Shown: one piece after another, positions 58,639 to 64,000 of the stretch | Numbering within the stretch: the first letter of the stretch is position 1 | How the letters are laid out: every line of letters begins with the position of its first letter | Origin: SZAS-7 sp964514655 | Lineage (GTDB): Bacteria; Chlamydiota; Chlamydiia; Chlamydiales; FEN-1388 | DNA length: 64,000 nucleotides | Assembly: GCA_964514655.1 (NCBI GenBank) | Contig: CAZEQY010000003.1 | Span: 118,513 to 182,512, forward strand | Direction of reading: 5' to 3' | Position numbers and translations under genes: made by a program | The notes under the pieces: generated by a model | Database searches by the model: none | Seen by the model: the letters and a program-made list of their open reading frames with translations, nothing else | Told to the model about the DNA's origin: nothing

Positions 58639-60546
58639 ATGAGACAGTTATTAAAAATTGCCTGCGGCAAATCGCACTATGTGGCACTTTTTGCCTTTAG
58701 CATGGTTGCAAGCCTGCTTTTTACCTTTGCAGGACAGCTTGAAATGTTTTCTTTAGGGGTTATTACAAAGAAAGGGCCTGACTTTTTTGAGCTCTTTAGC
58801 CCCATGGAAAATAATCACCTCACAACCGCAAATAGCGTAAATAAAGATATTCTTACTAAGCGCTTTGACGAAATTGACACTTCACAAAAAGGTGTAGTCA
58901 CAAAAGAAGAGGCTGAAGACTTTGTAAGCGCGCATAAAAAGCAAGGCGTAGTCAATAAAGGCGTAAGCTACATCAATAAAATCCTGCCAATTGAGACAAG
59001 CGTCTCCTACCTGATCATTGCACTAGTCTTTGTCGCGCTCTTTAAGGCAATAACGCTATTTGGCTATCGGTTTGGCACAAAGCTTCTTGCGATCAAAGTA
59101 AGCCGAGACATGCGCCAAAGCTACTTTGAACACCTTCAAACGCTGCCCATGTCCTTTTATCAGGAGCATAACATTGGCTCACTATCATCTCGCGTTGTAA
59201 ACGATGCCACGATGATTGCTGATGGCATAAATTCTATGCTCATAAACTACCTACAAACGCCTTTTGCCCTTGTCACTACGCTCACAATATGCTTTTTAGT
59301 AAGCTGGCAGCTTTCACTTGCTGTCTTTATAGGTTTTCCGGCGCTTGTGCTTCCTATCATCTTTTTAGCAAGACGCATCAAGCGTATAGCCAAACAGATT
59401 CAGAAGAGGCAGGAGGCCTTTGCATCAGTCCTTGTAGAGTTTTTATCAGGCATCCAGACCATCAAAATCTTTGCCATGGAAGACTTTTCACTTAAAAAAT
59501 ACACTGAAGATAACGACCTGATGGCAGAGCTAGAAATAAAAAGTGCCCGCTATGACATTGCCTCAAGGCCCATACTGCATACTATCGGCATATTTTGCTT
59601 GGTGGCAGCATTATTATTTGGCTTATACGGCCTAAAGCTGCCCTTACATGAAGTACTTTTTTTCTGCGGCCTATTGACAACAGTATATGAGCCTATAAAA
59701 AAGTTTGCAGAAGAAAATGGCCGCATACAGCGCGGTATAGCAGCCTCTGAGCGTATGGGAGAGGTAATACTTCTTGCCCCTCAAGCACTAGAAAAAGATG
59801 GCTCTATAGAGCTAAAAGGCTTTACTGAGGCCATCTCATTTAACAACGTCTCTTTTGCCTACGGAAATCACTGGGTGCTACACGATCTTAGCTTTACAAT
59901 CCCAAAAGGCAAGACTGTAGCTATTGTCGGCCCTACAGGAGCCGGAAAGTCTACTATTGCCCAAGCTATCGTTCGCTTATACGATGTACAAAAGGGCAGC
60001 ATCACCATAGATGGACGCGATGTTAGAGAATATACAATTAGATCTCTAAGAGACCAAATTGGGTTTGTTCCACAGCGGCCATTTCTCTTTTTTGATACTA
60101 TTGCAGAAAATATTAGCTTTGGTAGATCCTACAGCAAGGAACAGATTGTAGAAGCTGCCACACAAGCTCACGCTGCAGAGTTTATCGAAAAGCAGCCAGA
60201 TAGCTATAACACCTTGCTTGCTGAAGCAGGAAAAACTCTGTCTGGCGGCCAGCAGCAGCGCATCGCTATCGCTCGAGCTTTTATCAAAGAAGCTCCAATA
60301 CTTATCATGGATGAGGCGACAAGCTCTCTTGATGCTGTTTCTGAAGAGCAGATAAAACTTGCTCTTTCTGAAGTTAAGGGTAAAGCAACTCAAATTATTA
60401 TCGCACACCGCCTCTCTACAATAGAAGATGCCGACCATATCATCTATCTAGAGCGCGGCCGCAAGATTGCTGAAGGCACTAAGGAAGAACTTTTTGTTTC
60501 CTGCCCGGGCTTTAAAAGGATGTGGGAACTACTACGCGCAACGTGA
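58639..60546 (+). CDS. MsbA-like ABC exporter with EF-hand-like insertion
   Basis: A 635-residue half-transporter: a membrane domain (helices at about 14-38, 122-142 and four more to about 350) and an ATPase domain with Walker A GPTGAGKST near residue 436, Q-loop GFVPQRPFLFFD, signature LSGGQQQRIAIARAF, Walker B ILIMDEATSSLD and H-loop IIAHRLSTI. It exports lipid or drug substrates as a dimer. Between the first and second membrane helices is a roughly 80-residue insertion carrying an EF-hand-like loop at 80-91 (DTSQKGVVTKEE). AAGGAT lies before ATG 58639. It is divergent from the glycosyltransferases and overlaps nothing downstream; the PRTase gene follows closely. Confidence 0.9.
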   Translation: MRQLLKIACGKSHYVALFAFSMVASLLFTFAGQLEMFSLGVITKKGPDFFELFSPMENNHLTTANSVNKDILTKRFDEIDTSQKGVVTKEEAEDFVSAHKKQGVVNKGVSYINKILPIETSVSYLIIALVFVALFKAITLFGYRFGTKLLAIKVSRDMRQSYFEHLQTLPMSFYQEHNIGSLSSRVVNDATMIADGINSMLINYLQTPFALVTTLTICFLVSWQLSLAVFIGFPALVLPIIFLARRIKRIAKQIQKRQEAFASVLVEFLSGIQTIKIFAMEDFSLKKYTEDNDLMAELEIKSARYDIASRPILHTIGIFCLVAALLFGLYGLKLPLHEVLFFCGLLTTVYEPIKKFAEENGRIQRGIAASERMGEVILLAPQALEKDGSIELKGFTEAISFNNVSFAYGNHWVLHDLSFTIPKGKTVAIVGPTGAGKSTIAQAIVRLYDVQKGSITIDGRDVREYTIRSLRDQIGFVPQRPFLFFDTIAENISFGRSYSKEQIVEAATQAHAAEFIEKQPDSYNTLLAEAGKTLSGGQQQRIAIARAFIKEAPILIMDEATSSLDAVSEEQIKLALSEVKGKATQIIIAHRLSTIEDADHIIYLERGRKIAEGTKEELFVSCPGFKRMWELLRAT

Positions 60547-60553
60547 GGATAGG

Positions 60554-61198
60554 ATGTTTATTGATCGTCAAGATGCAGGCAAAAAGCTAGCTCTAGCTTT
60601 AAGTCACTATAAAGGCTCTAAAAACGTACTCATCATAGGCCTTCCAAGAGGTGGTGTAGTGCTCGCGTACGAAGTTGCAACCTTTTTACATTGCCCCTTG
60701 GACGTCATTTGCCCGAGGAAAGTAGGGTCTCCATTTAACCCAGAACTTGCCGTTGGAGCAGTTACAGAAACCGGTGAAGGCTATTTTAATGAAGATGTAA
60801 TTCGAGCCCACGACGTATCTAAAGCCTATCTTGATTCTGAGTGCGCAAGGCAAATAGAAGTAGCCAAAAAGCGCCTTGCGCTCTTTCGCAAAGGACTTGC
60901 ACCTATCGATTTTCACAATAAAACCATTATTATTGTAGACGATGGCCTTGCAACAGGCGCCACAATGAAGGCGGCTATACAGTCTATAAAGGCACAAAAA
61001 GCTGCGAAAATTGTTGTTGCAGTGCCTGTTTCACCACCCGACACAGCGCGCGAAATTAAAGCCATGTGTGATGAGTTTATTTCTTTAGAAACTCCCTGGA
61101 GCTTCCAAGCTGTTGGGCAATTCTACCAAAAATTTGACCAAACTGAAGATGAAGAAGTGGTTACTTTGCTGACAAAAGGTTCTCAGAAAACCACTTAG
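60554..61198 (+). CDS. Phosphoribosyltransferase-domain protein
   Basis: A 214-residue protein with a PRTase fold. FIDRQDAGKKLALALSHYKG and IIGLPRGGVVLAYEVA begin it, and the PRPP-binding loop is TIIIVDDGLATGATMKAAIQ. CPRKVGSPFNPELAVGAVTE is family-typical for the stand-alone predicted phosphoribosyltransferases that in other bacteria are fused to dienelactone-hydrolase-like domains. Its substrate is unknown. ATG 60554 has GAGGATAGG immediately upstream; an earlier open frame overlaps the ABC gene and is not used. It overlaps the convergent hydrolase gene by 38 bases. Confidence 0.85.
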   Translation: MFIDRQDAGKKLALALSHYKGSKNVLIIGLPRGGVVLAYEVATFLHCPLDVICPRKVGSPFNPELAVGAVTETGEGYFNEDVIRAHDVSKAYLDSECARQIEVAKKRLALFRKGLAPIDFHNKTIIIVDDGLATGATMKAAIQSIKAQKAAKIVVAVPVSPPDTAREIKAMCDEFISLETPWSFQAVGQFYQKFDQTEDEEVVTLLTKGSQKTT

Positions 61199-61814
61199 AG
61201 GCAAGATTTGCCACAATATCAAGGGTGCCGGGCTCTTCAAATAGGTGTGTAGCACCAGGAACTATCTCGATTTTTTTCTTTGACTTAAGTGCTTCAAGAG
61301 CTCGCTCGTTCATTTCGATAACGGCAAAGTCATTTGCCCCAACAATTAGAAGGGTTGGAGCGGTAACAGCGTCTAAATGGTCTATCGCAAGATCGGGCCT
61401 GCCACCACGGGATACTATGGCTTTAATCTGGTCGCCCTGTTCACTTGCCGCCATGAGGGCAGCTGCTGCCCCTGTAGATGCCCCAAAATAGCCAATTGCA
61501 AGATTTTTGGTCTCATTTTGCAGCTTAAGCCAGTTGCACGTGCCTATAAGGCGCTCTGCCAGTAGGTCAATGTCAAAACGAAACTGCCGTGTCTGCTCAT
61601 CGATTAGCTCTTCTTCTTGCGTGAGAAGATCTAGTAGAAGCGTAGCAAGATGAGCTTCTTGCAGTTTTTTTGCGACTTGTTGATTGCGGGGGCTTAAGCG
61701 TCCACTACCTGAGCCATGGGCAAATACGACAATGCCAGTAGCACCTTCTGGTATTGTTAGGAGGCCTTTAAGTTCTTCTTGATCTACAACAATCTGAACT
61801 TCACGAGCACTCAT
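61161..61814 (-). CDS. Alpha/beta hydrolase (dienelactone hydrolase-like)
   Basis: A 217-residue alpha/beta hydrolase. The strand-turn GIVVFAHGSGSGRLSPRNQQ carries the oxyanion region; the nucleophile elbow is YFGASTGAAAALMAA (S in G-x-S-x-G), the acid is in LLIVGANDFAVIEMN, and the histidine in VPGATHLFEEPGTL. The catalytic triad is therefore complete. The domain is often fused to or adjacent to PRTases of the type encoded by the convergent neighbour. It is followed on the same strand by the methyltransferase gene 11 bases upstream, which may form a two-gene operon with it. Confidence 0.85.
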   Translation of the reverse strand: MSAREVQIVVDQEELKGLLTIPEGATGIVVFAHGSGSGRLSPRNQQVAKKLQEAHLATLLLDLLTQEEELIDEQTRQFRFDIDLLAERLIGTCNWLKLQNETKNLAIGYFGASTGAAAALMAASEQGDQIKAIVSRGGRPDLAIDHLDAVTAPTLLIVGANDFAVIEMNERALEALKSKKKIEIVPGATHLFEEPGTLDIVANLASKWFSENLLSAK

Positions 61815-61825
61815 AACAACCTCAC

Positions 61826-62383
61826 CTATTTTTTACAGTGATACACATAGACTGGTGGAAGATTTTTCCAAATTGGCTTTGTGCGAGAGACTTCTTTAAA
61901 GCGCTTTTCGATAAGGCCCCTAAAGCGGCGCCCTGCAGGCATAAAGGGAGCAAAAGTATAGGTAACAGTTAGAAATTCCCCACCTTCTGGCAATACGTCC
62001 CAGATAGCGTTAAGAAGGCGGTTTTGTAGCTCTTCGTCAAAGAGCATCCAAGGAAGCGTAGAGATTATGCAGTCGCAGGTGTCTTTGCCATGCTTGTTTA
62101 GGTAGTGTTTTACATTCTCAGCAGTGTCGTGATAGACGATGACACTTGGACAGCGCTTTCTTGTCTCTTCTACAAAGTGCTCATTAAGCTCTAGAGCCAA
62201 AAAGAGGGTGCCTTCCGGAATACGTTCGACTAGCTTTTGTGTGATAGCCCCCGTGCCGGAACCCAACTCAACAACAGTTTTGGAGCCGCGAAGATTTGCT
62301 CGATCTGCAAGCGCAATAGCTACATCTTCAGAGCAGCTTCCGATAGCACCAGTTTTGTTGATATTGCGAATATAACGTACCAC
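61826..62383 (-). CDS. Phospholipid methyltransferase-like (PmtA-type) SAM enzyme
   Basis: A 185-residue class I methyltransferase. VVELGSGTGAITQKLVERIP is motif I of the KsgA/PmtA group, LFLALELNEHFVEETRKRCP carries the ribose-binding acid, and DCIISTLPWMLFDEELQNRL has the S-x-L-P-W active-site loop of phospholipid N-methyltransferases. This favours a membrane-lipid substrate such as phosphatidylethanolamine, though an RNA or quinone substrate is not excluded. The start is GTG 62383, with AGGAAG 2-3 bases and GGAGG further upstream. It lies 11 bases upstream of the hydrolase gene. Confidence 0.78.
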   Translation of the reverse strand: MVRYIRNINKTGAIGSCSEDVAIALADRANLRGSKTVVELGSGTGAITQKLVERIPEGTLFLALELNEHFVEETRKRCPSVIVYHDTAENVKHYLNKHGKDTCDCIISTLPWMLFDEELQNRLLNAIWDVLPEGGEFLTVTYTFAPFMPAGRRFRGLIEKRFKEVSRTKPIWKNLPPVYVYHCKK

Positions 62384-62436
62384 TACTTCCTACCTCCAAA
62401 TCGAGAATTGCCACAAGAAGATACCCTAGTTAGCGA

Positions 62437-63393
62437 TTATTCCCTATCAAAAAAATATCCTATATACCCGCGCTTCGCACAGGCTTCCAAAAATTCTGAA
62501 CGCGGATATCTGACAAGCGTCTCCTCATCACTTGGGTATGCAGGATCCATACAAAGAATGCAATCTTGATCTTTATCATATCCAATGACTGCAATTAAGT
62601 GACCCTGAGAGTAGGGCATCACGGTCCCCGGCAGGGTGCCTCGCACGCTAACAACTGTTGGACGGCCCAGCTTCAAATTGCGATAAATATCTTCAAAAGA
62701 CAAATACCTTGCCATGTAGACATTCCACCCTTTTCCCAAAAATGCCGCCGCTTCTGCAACATTAAAAATCCAGTTTCCGTATATATCAAAACCGGCATCC
62801 CACACTTTTGCAGCAAAATCAGCTGTAGGATACTCCTGCCCTGATAAAAATGAGGCAACAGCTGCAGTAGACGATGGAGAGCAAAGAGAGGTATTGCGAG
62901 GATGTTTTAGCGCAAGTTGCGACCTTCCTGCAACAGGAAGCAAAATGCTTTCAGCGCCCTTCCAGCCTATATCCTTAGCAATCTCTTCCTTAAATTTTTT
63001 TGTGTCGATACAAGATGCGTGAAGTGAGCGTATAGCGCCGGCTGAAACAATCTTTACTGAAAACCCGCGCGCTTTTAGCCCATCTAAAATTTCAATCGTA
63101 TCTTCGTTTGTACGCGCCTTTACTACATGCGAAGCTGAAGTAAACGTCCGTTGCCCATTTGGCCCCCACACTGCATATGGAAGCTCTTCAGACCACTCAT
63201 CCAGCTTCACCCGCACGCTGATGGCAACATCATCGCAACGCGCCCCATTCCAGCTCACAACAAGCTCATCAAAAGGCTCCACATCCTCTACAGTCCACTC
63301 TACACTAGGCCCACTTACGCTATGATGAAACACCTGACAAAAGAGCCCCTGACTACACAACAACCCCATCACCGCCATTAACAACCCCTTCAT
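62437..63393 (-). CDS. Exported C39-like cysteine peptidase
   Basis: A 318-residue protein. MKGLLMAVMGLLCSQGLFCQ is a signal peptide. A beta-rich N-terminal half is followed by a papain-like C39_2 domain: NTSLCSPSSTAAVASFL with the candidate nucleophile cysteine, PTVVSVRGTLPGTVMPYSQG and GHLIAVIGYDKDQDCILCMD with the catalytic histidine and Asp. The DPAYPSDEETLVRYPRSEFL tail matches the family. It would act in the periplasm or outside the cell on peptides or proteins. ATG 63393 fits GAGGG at 6 bases; an ATG two codons earlier overlaps that site. Confidence 0.78.
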   Translation of the reverse strand: MKGLLMAVMGLLCSQGLFCQVFHHSVSGPSVEWTVEDVEPFDELVVSWNGARCDDVAISVRVKLDEWSEELPYAVWGPNGQRTFTSASHVVKARTNEDTIEILDGLKARGFSVKIVSAGAIRSLHASCIDTKKFKEEIAKDIGWKGAESILLPVAGRSQLALKHPRNTSLCSPSSTAAVASFLSGQEYPTADFAAKVWDAGFDIYGNWIFNVAEAAAFLGKGWNVYMARYLSFEDIYRNLKLGRPTVVSVRGTLPGTVMPYSQGHLIAVIGYDKDQDCILCMDPAYPSDEETLVRYPRSEFLEACAKRGYIGYFFDRE

Positions 63394-63561
63394 AAACATC
63401 CCTCATTTTACCTAGTAGCATATTGCAGCTCAAGATTGTTTGTCACGTAACTTTATATTATGACTTAGATTGTCATCTTAACGAAAGCGAAGAAGTCGGC
63501 ACAATAATCGCCTACTAAAAAACCCATTCTAGTGCATAATAGCTATCAAGGAAAAATCACT

Positions 63562-63840
63562 ATGCCCTTTACAATAGATGGCCAATGGATACCCTCTAAG
63601 GCATCGGCCCCTACATCAAATAAACCTGTTAAGGTGCGCCTCATAAAACGCGGCAAAAGCACCCTTACGGTAATTTTAAACCTTGCCATGACAGCTGCAG
63701 AGCTTGCCACTCTTGCCTCAAGCCTAAAAAAGAAACTTGGCTGTGGCGGTGCCGTAAAGGAGGGCACCATAGAAGTGCAAGGCGACAAAGTAGCCCCCAC
63801 CCTCAAATACCTCACCGAAATCAACATCAAAGCCTCTTAA
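63562..63840 (+). CDS. SUI1/YciH-type translation initiation factor homologue
   Basis: A 92-residue protein of the eIF1/SUI1 fold. VKVRLIKRGKSTLTVILNLA is the first beta hairpin, and LASSLKKKLGCGGAVKEGTI is the diagnostic K-K-K-L-G-C-G-G-x-x-K-x-G-x-I motif, ending in EVQGDKVAPTLKYLTE. Bacterial relatives (YciH) act at the ribosomal P site to test start-codon fidelity; the role here is inferred. ATG 63562 has AAGGA 8 bases upstream; the open frame before it has no ribosome-binding site. The gene is divergent from the C39 peptidase gene across 168 bases. Confidence 0.88.
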   Translation: MPFTIDGQWIPSKASAPTSNKPVKVRLIKRGKSTLTVILNLAMTAAELATLASSLKKKLGCGGAVKEGTIEVQGDKVAPTLKYLTEINIKAS

Positions 63841-63954
63841 CACCTCATTTTACCTGTTTCAAAAAAGTAGAGAGCTATATGCCACTTTTCTTTGGAGTGG
63901 TAAAAATGACAACCACCAACCTTGAAGCGCGATAACTAATTGAATTTTTTGATT

Positions 63955-64000
63955 GCCTGAAGCCGGAGTCGAACCGACGACCTCCGCATTACGAATGCGC
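63955..64000 (-). tRNA. tRNA-Thr (anticodon CGU), 5' end outside window
   Basis: The minus strand carries the anticodon arm GCGCATTCGTAATGCGG (loop TTCGTAA, anticodon CGT), variable loop, T-arm GTCGG-TTCGACT-CCGGC, and the 3' acceptor strand TTCAGGC with discriminator A. The D-arm and 5' acceptor lie beyond position 64000. The anticodon arm is the same as that of Escherichia coli tRNA-Thr(CGU) apart from one base. Confidence 0.88.

Overview
The window looks like chromosome from an environmental Chlamydiota (Parachlamydiales-type) bacterium. The evidence is gene content and order, not a database match. There is a GreA with the roughly 550-residue N-terminal extension typical of chlamydiae, preceded divergently by a small gene placed like CT635. 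A type II secretion block is laid out like CT573-CT566 (unknown protein, gspD, gspE, gspF, four pseudopilins, gspK-like). rpsB-tsf-pyrH-frr follow in order, and there is a giant class B penicillin-binding protein, a sufBCDS operon, and many ankyrin, kinase and Inc-like proteins.

Layout. 1-7.7 kb: a cut-off beta-propeller, a methyltransferase, a LuxR-type regulator and the sufB-C-D-S operon. 7.8-12.7 kb: a minus-strand operon encoding a Ser/Thr kinase, an internally duplicated unknown protein and an 11-repeat ankyrin protein. 12.8-25.9 kb: an accessory stretch rich in exported proteins (lactonase-like propeller, Inc-like Gly/Arg-repeat protein, lipoprotein, two right-handed beta-helix proteins of which one is fused to an AlkB-type dioxygenase, an exported GMC oxidoreductase), plus an FAD monooxygenase and a 632-residue unknown protein. 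25.9-31.6 kb: PBP2, tRNA-Gly and a kinase/unknown gene pair. 31.7-35.5 kb: rpsB-tsf, a palindromic element, pyrH-frr, tRNA-Glu and tRNA-Lys. 35.5-38 kb: an orphan sensor kinase, a GT2 glycosyltransferase and a membrane protein. 38-48 kb: the type II secretion operon. 48-50.7 kb: MoxR, DUF58 and a BatD-like protein. 50.8-55 kb: a second copy of the palindromic element, the CT635-like gene, greA, an rdgB-like gene and an NYN nuclease. 55-58.5 kb: three tandem paralogous DXD glycosyltransferases with lipoprotein or membrane anchors, interrupted by a different palindromic element. 58.6-64 kb: an MsbA-like ABC exporter with an EF-hand-like insertion, a phosphoribosyltransferase facing an alpha/beta hydrolase, a phospholipid-methyltransferase-like enzyme, an exported C39-like protease, a SUI1/YciH protein and a cut-off tRNA-Thr.

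The most unusual signals are as follows. (1) Two 323-324 bp palindromic elements have arms in the same orientation, but their 62-bp cores are inverted relative to each other. (2) An exported protein fuses a beta-helix to an AlkB-like 2-oxoglutarate oxygenase, next to other exported redox proteins. (3) Three TcdB/OCH1-like glycosyltransferases carry export or lipoprotein signals and lie beside an ABC exporter with an EF-hand-like loop. (4) Several genes look like host-interaction effectors. All functions are inferred from sequence motifs by eye.
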